NCBI GenBank assembly: GCA_007644065.1
Contig: VJWN01000011.1
Span: 186,001-250,000, forward strand
Length of the DNA stretch: 64,000 bases
From: Margaritispora aquatica
Taxonomy: Eukaryota; Ascomycota; Leotiomycetes; Helotiales; Discinellaceae
Reading direction: 5' to 3'
Under the pieces are notes generated by a model. That model had not been told where the DNA came from and searched no databases. It was given only the letters and a program-made list of their open reading frames with translations. This document shows positions 12,008-24,500 of the stretch, one piece after another (within the stretch, counting starts at the first letter, position 1; each line of letters starts with the position of its first letter). Position numbers and translations under genes: made by a program.

Positions 12008-14522
12008 CTAAAGTGGAAGGGAAAACTCACCCTCAATCCAGCCATCCGGACAAGCCAAACCGCATACAGCAATAATAGCCTTATTGAACGCGACCCTCTT
12101 CGCCATATCACCCAGCAGGACCTTCAACCCCCGCTTATTCCTCTCCTTCCACGACATACCAGTGCACACGAAAGTATTCACAGCCATATTTTCCCGAAAG
12201 AACAGCGGGGCATTCCATCCTGCGGTCACAGAGTCGCGGCTGCGCTCCAAATACGACACTGTGAGCTGGGCTTCGTGCCGCGCTGATAGAGCGGGCTCCA
12301 TGGGCAGGAGAGCACTGTGGTGTTCTTGTAGCAGGGCGTAGAGATACGGTGTTGTGCGGTAGATGATGCCGTAGACGGAGTCGAGCTTGTGGGGTCCTTT
12401 TGGTTTCTTGGGCGAGGGCCTTGGCGTTTGTGGGAGTTGTTTTGCCGAAGAAAGGGATTTAAGTAGGTAAGCTTTCCAGTCTTCTTTAGTCCAGCCCATG
12501 CTCTCGTGCTCGAGAGGAACTATGAAGGCGAATATTAGCTCGGAATTAGAACCGTATCATATGTACCCTGCCGAAAGTTACATTCATACGGCTCACGGAA
12601 CAAGCACGATCGGTCATGAAACATAACGAGAGAGGTATACTTACTAGCCCTCGCTACTACAGAGCTTGCATAGAATAAGTCCCAATTGTCATCCGTCCAA
12701 TCCTTGGTTGCTTCCGCCGTGAGTGGTTTGAAAGACTCCTTGCTCGAAGGTAAATCGCCCTGTGGAGTCTGCACAGGATGAGGGAGATAAGAAGGGAAGA
12801 TCTTAGCCTCTCCAAACTCGTCGATAATCCAAACGAAGTCATCCAGTCTACCCAATCCAACCATTTGATACTGATCACTCCAGTCCCTACTATGTTTCTT
12901 GTGAATGCTTTTGTAGTATTTGTACAAATCCTCGACCTCTTCCTGTTTTCCACGTGGTACGCGTCGTCCTCGCTCTTCTTGTTCTTCCTCTGCTTCCTCT
13001 GACTCGGTCAAGCCGCAGTCCATGTCAACGTCCGAATCTGAAATTTCTGGCACCTCTGCGTTGTCGGCAGTCTTTGTCACCTTTGCTTGAAGCTCGGCAT
13101 CTTGTTCCTCTTTCACTTGTTGGGCTCTGAAGCCCTTTTCGCAAAGCTCTTCGAGCCAAGATGTCAACATGTCCACTCCATAGGCAAAGAACAAATGCGG
13201 AAATTCCTCTGGCGCGGGCTCATGCTTTTTTCGCTTGTCTTTGCTCTTGTCTATCTCCTCTTCAAGATTTGAAGCTTCAATCTTAACCTCCTCTTTCAAT
13301 TCCTCCTCCAGGTCATCGGAACCAGGAACCTCATTGCTGGGCATGACACCCGCTGCCAAAGCATCACTGCGATTGGTAGTGTGCGGCAGGATATCATTCT
13401 CGTCATGTGTCTTGTCAGGTTCAGACGTGCAGTATTTTTCCAAACTAACCGGGTCTATATGGCTGACCTCATCTTCGTCCTCTTGATCGTCGTCCCTCAT
13501 AGTAACGGCTGAGTCTCCTACCTCTGGGCCATCCTTGGTTTTACTGTCTCTAGACGCAAGCTTGTCACCTGTAGCTTCCAAATCTGCTCCCTCCTCAGCA
13601 TCTGAACCACTTTTATTCTTCGCTTCGGAACCGGACTGGCTGTCATTATGGCTCGATTTTGAACGGTCTTCAGATTCGTTCGAGTTCGAATTCGAATTCT
13701 TCTCGGCATCAGCGTCATTCCCATTTTCTAACTCCGAGCTTCGATATTTTTCGGCATCCTCAGAACGTCCTCTGTCCTCTTCATCAGAACTTTGCACGTG
13801 TCCGTCTTCGACATCTTGCAGCATTTCAGCCTCAGATACCTGCTGCTGTTGTTGCTCCTTAGCGTTGAAGAACTGCTTCTCTCCAGATTCTGGGCTTTGA
13901 GAATCCTCAACCTTAATTTCCTCTGTGCTGTTGTTCATTTCGAGATCGTTGTCCGATACTTGGATATCCTGGTTCGCAATCTCTTTTCCGTTGCGATTCG
14001 CGTTGTTCATTCTGTCTGGCGTTGGCTTTAGCGCCTGAGCGCTGCTATCAACAGAAGCAAATGATTCAGCAGACTGCGTTGTGGCGTTCTGATTTTTTGG
14101 TGGATCTAGATCTGTGTCGATGTTGAATTCGCAAAAGCTACTCGCACTGTTGTTGTTTGAAGCTCGAGATTGAGAAGTTGCGCCGTGCTGATTTCCCTCT
14201 AATTACGCCTTTGTGCCCAAGTCCAGAGGTCAGACAGTGGTGCGAGGAGGAAGTTGTAGTATTTCGAGGCTATGCGTGCTATTGTTGTCTTGGTCGCAGT
14301 TGTTGCTGATTTCTATTTCGGTTGAGCAGCAATTGGGTCAGGCGTAAACATGACCTTGGAAGCGAAATTCACTTTTGGGGGAAGTCGAGGAGACGCGAAT
14401 TTTTGCCAAATTCTTGTACTAGCGACTCCATTGTGCTGAGGCTCGTGTGCTCTCTTATTTTCGGCTATAAGCTGGTTTTCTGTCTTGGTGTCATCAAATT
14501 CTCCGGAGCTTCTGGCTGACAT
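12008..14522 (-). CDS. Hypothetical multi-exon acidic protein
   Basis: Read as four exons: 14522-14373 (MSARSSGEFDDTKTE...), 14312-14207 (about KSATTATKTTIARIASKYY), 14162-12645 and 12519-12031/12008. Intron 1 is 60 bases (GTGAAT, CTGAC branch, TAG) and removes an in-frame TAG; the next exon keeps the frame and reads a well-formed segment ending LSDLWTWAQR. Intron 2 (14206-14163, 44 bases) is less certain. Intron 3 (12644-12520) has a strong GTAAGT. The long third exon starts Ser/Asn-rich, then is very acidic (EDGHVQSSDEEDRGRSED), then carries an ordered segment around PEEFPHLFFAYGVDMLTSWL and GLGRLDDFVWIIDEFGEAKI. The last exon begins PLEHESMGWTKEDWKAYLL. The 3' end is unresolved: the frame stops at 12008, or a GTGAGT donor at 12030 leads to a last exon ending near 11936. 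I do not recognise the family; acidic tracts suggest a nuclear protein. Confidence 0.65.
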
Positions 14523-15424
14523 TTCGCACTCGCCTTGGTATCGGTGGCTGGAAACTTCATCGGTATCCGTGAAATCCTTTTCGTAACTCCAAGATCTATA
14601 CTTGAGTTTCCAGTAAGGGCTCTATTCTTGTGTCTCGCTGCTCAATACGTCGAGCTCTCCATGCACAGCACCCTTTTTCATATTGTTACTGGTAGAAGTT
14701 TCCCTACATTCGACCTGGTTTAGAATAAGATTGCACTCGGGCTCTTAGGCGGCGCTATTCCTCACCATCTTGTCTTCGATGTCTTCGATATCCGCATATC
14801 ATTTTTCGGGCACAGTCTTCATTCTAACTCGTTGCCTATGCCAGTGCAGAAACAACACTTGGGGTCTTAATATCCGCACTTCCTTCATGTCCCTTGTCAA
14901 TGGGATTGTCCTATAATGCTTAAATGCTTAGCCTGCGAAATATTTAAGCGAGCCCCCTTTCGCAACCTTGCATTTGCAACAACAGTTACTCCTGATTCCT
15001 GGAACTTAAGAAATATTACATAGCAATTGATAATAATCTGAACTGTTTTAGCTTAGTGTTTTTATCGAAGTAAAACTATCGCTGCATAGCTTCATTCAGC
15101 ATGTTCAACATTCGCACCCGCAAACCAAAATCGTCGATCGGGTCGAAAAAACTCGCAGATCGAATTCTGCATAATAACAATCGCTTGCCATTGTCAATTT
15201 CCTTGACAAAAACGCTTGCATTCTCGGCATTTTGACATTGTGATCTTGCAACTCCAGCCATTGTGAACGTTAGCAATGTGAAGCCCGATTGTACTTCTTG
15301 GGTATTTCATCTCATGTCGAGTTTCTGATACTTTTTTCTTCTGCTCTTCGTCGCAAAGCAACAATTCAATCTGCACTGCATTCAAATCACACATACACAC
15401 TACACACATACACAAACAAACACA
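14523..15424. other. Gene-free divergent intergenic region
   Basis: Separates the divergent genes starting at 14522 and 15425 and should carry both promoters. The plus-strand leader just before 15425 is CA-rich. No coding signal seen. Confidence 0.5.
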
Positions 15425-15988
15425 ATGTCCTCCTCGCCAAAACAACTCTCCTCGCCTCGCCAAGCCTCGCCTGCCACGGAGTTGAGCTGGTCTCCTCCCT
15501 CTTCACCACATGAACAAGACCAAAAACCCACCAAGAAGAAAGCGAAGCGCAAAACAGCACAATACGGCGGCACAAATAAGAAGAAAAAGGCACCAGCCGC
15601 CTCCACGGCCAAGACAACCGCTCCTAAGATTGCCAAGGGCCCAGCCGTCGGCACCAAAAAGTGGGTCGAGGCGGAGGAGGAGCGCCAGAGGCAGGAGAAG
15701 GCGAGCCGAGTCCGATTTTCCGTTCTGAGAAGGGAGATGTCGCGACCCATGCCGGCGGTGACCAGGAAGTTGTGGGGAGAGTGGTTGGATCGAGAGGACG
15801 AGGGGTGGATGGATGGGGAGGTTGTGCGCATCGGGAGTGGTGATCTGGAGGATCTTGTCGTTGAGAGGAGAGATGAGGAGGATATTTGCAATTGTGATGC
15901 TTGTTATGCTGCTTTGGCGGAGGAGTGGGTCGAGAAGAGCTTTGCAGAGAAAGTTGCTAGGCTAGGAAAGGTGCTTTTGTCTGTTTGA
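15425..15988 (+). CDS. Small Lys-rich hypothetical protein
   Basis: Intron-less 187-residue frame starting after a CA-rich leader (CACACAATG). Residues 1-75 are Ser/Pro then Lys/Ala-rich with nuclear-localisation-like clusters (KPTKKKAKRKTA, NKKKKAP). Residues about 80-187 are more ordered, with KKWVEAEEERQRQEKASRVR, LWGEWLDREDEGWMDGE and a small CNCDACYAAL cysteine cluster near residue 158. Probably nuclear or nucleic-acid-associated, inferred only from charge. No recognised domain. Confidence 0.65.
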   Translation: MSSSPKQLSSPRQASPATELSWSPPSSPHEQDQKPTKKKAKRKTAQYGGTNKKKKAPAASTAKTTAPKIAKGPAVGTKKWVEAEEERQRQEKASRVRFSVLRREMSRPMPAVTRKLWGEWLDREDEGWMDGEVVRIGSGDLEDLVVERRDEEDICNCDACYAALAEEWVEKSFAEKVARLGKVLLSV

Positions 15989-16912
15989 TTCTTTGTGGGA
16001 ACGAGTGTCGTTTTTGGTGTTTTTGCGGTTATGAGATGAAATTTGGTAGATATCACGAAAAATGTCAAGATTTAGACCCAGAATAATATCGAGAGTTCCT
16101 ACACTGAAGGTGACTTTGATGTAATTCTTCTTGCTAGTACTGCTTGCTAATCTTCGAAGAACTGGACAAGTTCAAGTTACCTTTATCGTTTGATCTACTG
16201 ATTCGGAAGAGACAGAAAACTCAAGACGCGAAAGTCTTGCTTTGCTCAGTCATTCAAATAGAGCATGCATGGCTTTCATAAAGCGATGGAAAAGGAACTC
16301 CATTTACAAGTACAAAAAAGATATGGTCCTCTACGATCTACGCATCAGAGTATGCTCAGAAAAACCTCAATCGGAATTTGCTTCAATAATTTCGTTGCAG
16401 ATTTGAATCTTGTCAATGGCTACAGTCTGTGGGGTCAAGCCATTTATTTAATAATGACCAAAATAACTCTGTCAATACACAATGTTAGAGTAAATTATCG
16501 TATACTTGATGCCTAATAATTCTTATAATTTGAAGGAAGTTAAATGCCTCGCGCTTGCAAAAGGGTAATTCGGCATCAAGAATCCTTGTGATGCGTCACG
16601 TGTGAAACGCGTTAGGCGTGTGGAAGGTGTTTCGAAAACACGTCCCCTACATTGGCTTAAAGGTAATCTTTGCAAGCCATACACAACATGCTGAAAAGTC
16701 ATTTGCGCGCACTGATTGTGAGTGGGACAATAAAGCGGGGTTGGCTTTATCATGATGATGTTTTGATCTCCTGGCATAGCTTATTTGAGGCCTTGACAAC
16801 GACCTGTCTAGCTAACCTTCAAGACTCACCCATCATCAGAAGGAATAATCTCTCGATCATTCGAGTTCAATACAACACTTTCATTCTATCACCTATCCAT
16901 CGAGACTAAGAC
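15989..16912. other. Gene-free stretch
   Basis: Intergenic between two plus-strand genes; short open frames only. Nothing recognisable. Confidence 0.5.
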
Positions 16913-17671
16913 ATGGCATCAAAGAAAGCCACTCCAGTCACCACTGGCAGAGCATCAGCGAAGAAAGCAGTTGCAGGTTCAGCACGGGTCACAAAGTCAA
17001 AGGCACCTCAAACCAAGAAGAAGGCAGCACCTAAGCCAAAACCCATCTTCGACGACAAGCAACTCCAAAAGGAGATGAAATCGGATTACAAAGCTCTAAG
17101 GAGCGCCGTGAAGGCCAACTGGCACGATGGCTATCAAGAACATTGTGAAATGATCTGCGATATGGCCAATGAGCTCAACGGGTGGCAAGGTGAAGTCTTT
17201 CGTGAAGCCATTGAGCCCGGACATAACCTCATGGAGGCATGCACCACCATGGTGATATTGGGAAGCTGGATCAACAAGTTGGCTTCAAATGAGCTCAACA
17301 CGCGCACGGATTGGGAAGATTTTGATGGAATAGATGATTGTGATGTGAAAGATAGCAACAACGAAAAGATATACGAAGGAAAGCCTGATAGAATCCAAAA
17401 GTGGATGTGGAGAGACTTGGCATTGAAGGCGATTGTGCAAGAGGATCAGAAAACCCTTGATGCTGTCATGGAACACTGCGTTTCTTTCGATTTGAAATCC
17501 TCAAAGACCTTTGTTGGTGAGCTTATCGATCATTTCAATGCTGTTGACGACAAAGCCATTCCTCATAAAAATAAGGAATGGTGGCCACTCCAGGACGAGT
17601 GGTACAGAGATGATGAAGATATGCAGGAGGCTCTTATTGTCTTCAAGGAAATGCTGGCGGTCAAGGAATAG
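16913..17671 (+). CDS. Hypothetical protein with histone-H1-like basic tail
   Basis: Intron-less 252-residue protein. Residues 1-45 are Lys/Ala/Thr/Pro-rich (such as KSKAPQTKKKAAPKPKP), like the tails of H1 or chromatin-linked proteins. Residues 46-252 are mixed helical and Trp-rich (NELNGWQGEVFREA, DRIQKWMWRDLALKAI, KEWWPLQDEWYRDDEDMQ) with no motif I know. The tail argues for nuclear or chromatin localisation, but this is an inference. The start follows a purine context (AAGACATGG) and is the first ATG of the frame. Confidence 0.7.
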   Translation: MASKKATPVTTGRASAKKAVAGSARVTKSKAPQTKKKAAPKPKPIFDDKQLQKEMKSDYKALRSAVKANWHDGYQEHCEMICDMANELNGWQGEVFREAIEPGHNLMEACTTMVILGSWINKLASNELNTRTDWEDFDGIDDCDVKDSNNEKIYEGKPDRIQKWMWRDLALKAIVQEDQKTLDAVMEHCVSFDLKSSKTFVGELIDHFNAVDDKAIPHKNKEWWPLQDEWYRDDEDMQEALIVFKEMLAVKE

Positions 17672-18385
17672 AGCAAAGCTTCAGATCTAGAGATCGTGTG
17701 AGGACTAGTTTGGCAGGCACTTTTGGTGGCTCATGAATAATTTGCTCTTTTACTTTAGGAGCTCAAAAAATGAATGCTTTACCTGAGGAACGGTGCATTA
17801 AATTTAGGAGAGGTAGTGTGCCTACTATGCATTGCGTATTCTCGCTAATTAACACAACTACCGGACACACTTCTGAAGGTCTGTAGGTCTTTCTATTACA
17901 TTTAGCTTCAAAGCCTTGACGTCCTCAAAGAAACTGAGTTGTCGATATTCCATACTGCTTCCCACAATACAACGCTATACAAAACCTTGGCTCCTGCCGA
18001 CCGATCCCGAAAACTCGCCACCTCGTTAATGGTTATTTGATGTCCATCACTTCAATCAATTCAGATACCACTCTTCAATCTCTCTCAAATATTTCTTTTA
18101 CCCTCTATAGAATTCATGTTGCCAACTCATTCAGGCAATTTTCGAGCGATTATTGCTGATTTCCGGTTAATGAATGCTCGTGTCCTAGCTAAGTGGTAGC
18201 AGTCCCACAAATGTTAGTTGCCCCATGCATATCTATCGACCTTCTACATCAAGACGGCTTCTATAGAACTGATGACTTAAGATCTGTTTATCCATCACGA
18301 TGTCTTTCGCACCGATTCCCTTGCCAATCTTGAAGTTTTCTGAATTCCCTTCATCTCCTGCTTAATTTTGGTTACGAATATCAGA
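17672..18385. other. Gene-free stretch
   Basis: 3' UTR of the preceding gene and promoter of the reductase locus; nothing else seen. Confidence 0.5.
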
Positions 18386-19642
18386 ATGGCTATCAAAACT
18401 AAGAATGTACCTTTATCTTCAGAGTACTGTATGCCAGTCATTGGACTTGGAACTTCTGTCAGTAACTTTTTATCTAAATATTCCATTCTGTTGGACTAAC
18501 AGGCAGGCAGATGTCACAAACAGGCGATGATCCAGATCCAATCGAAGCGGAGAATTTTGTCAAGACTGCGCTAAAACTTGGCTATCATCACATAGACTGT
18601 GTGCCAGTCTACGACAATGAGGTAGCAGTCAGTAAAGGTATCAAGGGTTCTGGAATTGCACGAGAAGAGCTCTTTGTGCGTATTATTCCTAGAGCAAGAC
18701 CTTGACATGAAATGTCATGTCATAACTTATGAAGAAACAGATTACGAGCAAGCTATAGAACACTGAACGCTATCCTGCGGATGTAGCACCAGCTCTTGAG
18801 AAGTCACTCAAAGATCTTGGCTTGGATTATGTTCATCTCTACCTCGTATGCATTGTCTCGTTGTTGACGTCATGCGTAATGTATTGATACAACCAGATAC
18901 AATGGCCACAAGCCTATGTTAAACAAACACCTTACACGCCTTACCCGGCAGATACAAATGGGAAGACTCTCACTGCCAATATTCCTCTAGCCTCGCCTTG
19001 GGCGGCAATGGAGGCACTCGTTGCAGCGGGCAAAGCGAGAAGCATAGGCGTCAGTAACTTTAGCCAAGAACTATTAGAGGAGATTTTGTCATCGTAAGTT
19101 TGAAGAATTCAAGTGTGCCCAACTTGCAAACACAAACTTACATTCAATGGCCAGAGCAAAAATTTCACCAGCTGTGAACCAAATCCCCGCTACACCCTTC
19201 TGTCCAAAGACAGACAGACTGGAGTGGTGTCAATCTAAGGTCTATTTACTCCATATTTCTTCCCCATCATCATCACTTATATGAGAGTGGAACTCCACAC
19301 CATATTATGCACGCCTATCTAACATGTCCAGAACATCCACCTCACAGCTTGGGGGCCTCTCACTATCGCCCGTGGCTCTCAAAACGTCGCTTCTGATCCG
19401 ACTACTCAGAAGATAGCCAAGGAGCTCGGTAGCACAGCCGCTCAGCTATGTCTGAGCTGGGTTGTACAGCGAGGCACAAGCGTCATTCCCAAGAGTGCAA
19501 GCGAGAGCAGACTAAGGGAGAACCTGGAAGGTTTGTTCATATCAAATGCACAAGATTGAGATAGCTCTAAGCATTATTGGTAGTCGTTGAGCTTTCGAAT
19601 GAGACTATGGCATTGATAGAGAAGCTTGAGATAATAGCTTAA
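18386..19642 (+). pseudogene. Aldo/keto reductase with in-frame nonsense codon
   Basis: Seven exons can be joined with consistent phases: 18386-18457, 18511-18675, 18741-18845, 18897-19093, 19155-19239, 19332-19530, 19584-19642, giving 293 sense positions. Family marks follow in order: MPVIGLGT, LGYHHIDCVPVYDNE (catalytic Asp and Tyr), ITSKL (catalytic Lys), GLDYVHLYLIQWP, AGKARSIGVSNFS, PAVNQIP, and GTSVIPKSASESRLRENLE (NADPH pocket). The codon after ITSKL, usually Trp in this family (TKLW), is TAG at 18756-18758; every downstream exon stays open and well spliced. In addition the active-site His of YLIHWP is Gln. TGG to TAG is one transition. The gene is therefore a recent pseudogene, or a strain allele or base error at one position. 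AKRs reduce carbonyls with NADPH. Confidence 0.85.
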
Positions 19643-21552
19643 CAACTTTGTTTGCTCGTTAACTTGTAGAGGAAGCAAGCTCGGGTGTTTTCCTCGGTTT
19701 ATCCGAAGACGTCGACACTTGAGATACAGAAAGATCATATAGATAGTTCAATGGCAAAACCGCTTCGCTTCTCTCATAATTCAACTACCGTAATCTCAAA
19801 ACTTGCTTTCAACCTCGTCACGTTTTACACTCTTATCTTTTCCACGGTCTCATTGCTATAACGGTTCGAGGTTCCGACTTGGTTAGATGAGTTGGCATTT
19901 AAGACCTGTACTCAGCCGATACTTGGCAAGTCTGTATTTCAAACTCGAATATCCATCAAATAGTGTCTCAGTACGAATAATCACCGTCACGGGTATAAGT
20001 ACGTCTTGAGTTTCATTATTTCGCTCCTGCGCTTTGAAGTAGACCCGACGCCAAAGGCATTCCTTCTGATATAACTGAAGACTTCTATCGATAATGCTGA
20101 GCAGAAAAATTCCACTCTAGCTGTGGATTAAAGAAAGGACCCTTTGTAAGAGTATATCTTTTCTTTTTAGCGTTATCGTAACTCCCGCATCTTGCAAGGA
20201 CCTGAAAGCACTAAGATGGTATTTCAAAAGAGTGTTTTAGAGATTGCCACAAGGTAGCTCTGCGCACAAACCAGAAGAAAGCCAGTTCGCTACTGTGAAT
20301 ACCTTTTGAATCATTCTTGTGATAATGCTTTTACTGTTCAGCCACGTATGATTTGAACATCGTATCACCCCCCAAAAAATACAATAGTAGTCTACCTACC
20401 TAGATAGGTATTCGCCAGTGGTCACTTGCCCAACTACAAATCTCCCAGCTAATCTGAGGCTTGTGTATGATGGAGCGAACGGGATGCCCTCAATATCCCT
20501 CGGTCCACCTTATATATAATCCTCGTTCACGAGACCCACTCCACGGATGGTCAGCTGATAGTCACGTGATATATTCTCTTCTGCTACCCCTTGAATAATT
20601 CCCCCCTGTCACCAGCAAAATTACATGCAAAAATAAGGTTTATTTGGGGGGGGGAGAGTAGTACCTTACCTTAGGTATGTAAGATCTCACTCACACCTCA
20701 AATCCTCACAAGCCTTCGCAACTTCCAATGCTGAACATTTATTTCTCCAAACCTTATTCATTCCACGAGAAATCAGCCCATGACATGACTTACTGTTAGC
20801 CACTTGGAAGGATGATCTCCTCTTGTTAAGACGAAAGTTTCAGCTTTGAAGCTAGGCAACAGATCTGGTGTGCATGTTTGCATGTTTGCATGTGTGGTGT
20901 GTGGTGTGTGGTATCCCGCCCCCTTGAGTCGTTCACCCTGTTTCATGGTTATGTGTCATCCAGGTAAGGTAGTAGGATTCCAACGGATGAGTGGATCTAT
21001 TTCACTGACGAGATTGTCTAGTACTTTACAGCTTACAGTACAGTAGATTTCAGGAGAACCCTTTCAAGGAACTCACCTTCTACTTTTGGGTATGAATTCA
21101 GCCAAAAACGAGGTGCTGCACCCACTGGGGTATTTGATACAGTATGGGTATGCATGCGGATCGAGGAGTTGTTTGCCTCGTTCTGCAATCAATCGATTAA
21201 GGAGGCTGGAAGAGGTACACGAAGCCTTTGAGGCTACATCTTACCGACCGACATCACCTCATGCCAGCAATGTAGGTAATAGTGTTCTTGATCCCAAGCT
21301 GCTGACGTCAATAAATTCTTCCTGTTCTTTCCGGTTACACATACCTGTACACCCTATTTCATTTTATATTTTCTATCCATTACTTGATCTCATTCTTTTA
21401 CTACGCTCCCTGCAGCTGCCTCCTTAAACTGCCTGGAGCAGAAAGGGAACTCTGTCTGAAAGGCTGAAATTGACATCTCTCGAACGATATTTCACTCATC
21501 GGAGCCAGAAAAAGGCGGCAAATCACCAAAGAGAGGGTACGCTTTTCCGATC
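19643..21552. other. Gene-free stretch with a 5S rRNA relic
   Basis: Apart from the decayed 5S copy described separately, it holds only the leader of the large ATPase gene (several short open frames, including 21086-21427, with no coding character). Confidence 0.55.
20380..20516 (-). pseudogene. 5S rRNA relic
   Basis: On the minus strand this aligns by eye along most of the intact 5S copy at 30006-30124: GGGCATCCCGT, ATACACAAGCCTCAGAT, GTAGTTGGGC, GTGACCAC and GCGAATACCTA are shared. It differs by many substitutions, a degenerate 5' end and an insertion of about 17 bases before the 3' end (containing CTAGGTAGGTAGAC). Both terminal helix strands are impaired, so it should not fold normally. 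Confidence 0.8.
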
Positions 21553-24500
21553 ATGGCCTCAAACAACCCAGGAGCTCTTGATCTTGATGATCGGGTTAGG
21601 TTCAACTTATCACCAATAGCAGTGGAGGATGAGAAGGAGGCCAGAGCTGTGGTAGAGGATATTGCAGCATTGAACGGTATATTCAGTGACGAACTGCATC
21701 AACGAGCCGAAGGACCCCGGGGTGACAGGGACATCAAAAGGCTGATTGCAAGCAATACTAACTTAAAAACAATTGCTAGCAATGCAACTCATAGGTAAGT
21801 AGTTCCAATTCAGGCTTAACAATCGTTGCTAAAACAAAAGCTGTTAGGCTGGCGGAGGATTTGAATGATGACCGCATCCACTTCGTCCTCGAGTGCATTC
21901 AAAATGCTGACGATAATGATTATGAAGATGGTGTCGAGCCGTTTATACGACTCTCCGTTTCACCGCAACAAATCCAGCTCGACTGCAATGAAATTGGGTT
22001 TAAGGAAGAACACGTTCGTGCGCTTTGCAGTGTAGGAGATAGCACTAAAGCAGCGAAGAAGGTCACGGAGGGCTACGTTGGGTGCATAGGCGAGAAGGGT
22101 ATCGGGTTCAAGTCTGTTTTCAAAGTTGCAGAACGTGTCTATGTCCATTCGCCTCCATTCTCTTTCATGTTCGACAAGAAACGAGAACTTGGCATGATTA
22201 CACCTCTCTGGGTTCCGGAAGGGGAAGTTCGATCCACTCGCAGACACGACTCACAAACAGCCATTCTCCTACTGCCAAGTGCACGAGAAACCTACGCTGA
22301 GCTATCGCAGGATTTTCTATCTATTCCCTCTACCCTACTGTTATTTCTCAGAAAGCTCAGAAAGCTAGAGTTGGCTATATCTAACCTTCATCCTGGAGCC
22401 CAACCTACTTCGATCCACAAGACTCTAACATCCGAGATGCTAGATAGCGGGAGAGTTGTCATTTTGACAGAAGAGGACCTAGGTGCTTCAAAGATCGTCA
22501 AGAAAGAAAAGTACTACATTTTTGAACAAGTTCAAAAAATTGCGCCCACAATTGAGGAGCGTCGAAAAGGGGTCGCAAAAACTGAGCTAGCTCTTGCTTT
22601 CCCCGTGGATCCATCTGGGCAGCCTTGCGACTCAACCCAGCCTGTACATGCTTTTCTCCCCATTCGAGACTTTGGCTTCAAAGTGAGAATAGATTCCTGT
22701 GTCATAGATCTGACTAACTTTTGTAACAGTTTCTCATTCAAGCAGATTTCATCACGGCCTCAAGTCGACAAGATGTGGACCAGAAAAATCAATGGAACGA
22801 GGCATTGCGAAATTACGTTCATCTTATCTTCAAGAATGCTGTTGTTGAATTTGTCAATTCATCAAATCATGAGCTCCGTTACACGTGGATGAGATTTTTG
22901 CCTACCGGTGTAACTCATCCATTCTGGAAGCCAATCCAGGACTCTATTCTACAAGTCATGCAGCGAAGCACAGTCCTCGAATCTCGAGCAGGAACGATCC
23001 ACTGCCCCTTTGAGTTGTATCGCCTCCCAAATTATGCAAAAGATCGCTCTGGATGTCCGGTCGTCGGCACCGACTCGAACTACTTGTCGTCAAAATACAT
23101 GACCCAAGACCAAGATCTCTTGAAGAATTTAAATGTTGATTTTTGTTCAAAGGACTGGGTGTTAAAACAGCTTTACCTTCTTGGGGATACTGTCAAGTCA
23201 AAGCCTGTATGTTGGCACGAAGATCTCGCAGGCTCCCTTCTCAGTATTACGTCGACAGCAGCATGGTCCAACTTGGGTAGCCACATCAAACAGCTGCCAC
23301 TCATTCCCCTACAAGATGGTACTTGGGTCTCTGCGATTCAAATAACCAAAAACCCAATCTACTTTCGTCGAGACAATGGCATAATTGACGTGCCAGCCGA
23401 CATCAATCTTCGCCTTGTAGACTCTAGCTCTTCGGTAAATACCAATCGAGAACGATTGTTTAGGCTCTTTGGAGTTAAAGATTGTGACAAGACAGAGGTT
23501 GCTGGCTTGATTTTACAAAAACATCAGGACGGCGGATTTATACCTCGAATAGATGATGCGGTTGCTCACGTCCAGTATCTCTTTGGACTTGATCCTGCTA
23601 TCCGCGACAAGCTTGACTTGAAAAATTTGTGGCTCTATGATGAACAAGACAAACCTGCAAAAGCACAGGATCTCTATGTCCGACATACCAAGCTTAAAAA
23701 ATATAGTGCAGCCTCGATTTTTGGGTCCGATTTCCCTGTGAGATTTTTATCGACCAGGTACGACTCATGCACCACTATCAATGACCAGCACACAGAGCCT
23801 TCGTTGATACAATCCTGGCTGCAGAGGTCAACTGCCATAACGGACATACCCCGACTCACAAGGGCTGGGAAGATGTCCCAAGATTTTATATTCATCCTCA
23901 AGAAGTTTCCGAACGACGTTCTGCACATCCTAAAAGCACATTGGGCCACATATAAATCTTCTGTCGATTGTACGCAAGATGTTAAGGACAGGATTGCCAC
24001 TTGTGAGGTTCAAACATTTGATGGTGTAGCCTTCAAGCAACAGAAACTGAAAAACACGTTTGCGCCGGATCATACACTGAAGCAAATCAGCTCAGACTTA
24101 TGCAGCGAGTCGCGAGGGGTCTTCTTCCTATACCTTGAGTCTTACAAATCCTCCGATTGGAAATTTCTCAAAGTGTTCGAGGTAAAGTTTACCGCCGATC
24201 TCGTCTTCTACGATTGGTTTGTTAGGCAAACCCAATTCCGGGATCTATGTACTCTGCACAAATTCAAGGATCTTCTTCGGAGAATAGCGTCGCTCTCCAT
24301 AATTGACGAGAGTCGAAAATTATTTGTTTGGTGAGTTTGGCAAGATCTCACAGCATACCTCTCTATACATCAGCTGACAAATGAGCAGGAGAACATTTCG
24401 AGATGATAATGTTTTTATCCCAAATGGCATTGGAGGCAGTTGGGTTGGCTCTAAAAACTGCGTTTGGGGTGGTCCTAGTGGTTTTTCGACACAACACTCC

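Noticed and set aside
18756..18758. Programmed stop-codon readthrough in the aldo/keto reductase
   Set aside because: The stop lies inside the conserved core, at a Trp position, and no readthrough context (such as a CTA after a TGA) is present.
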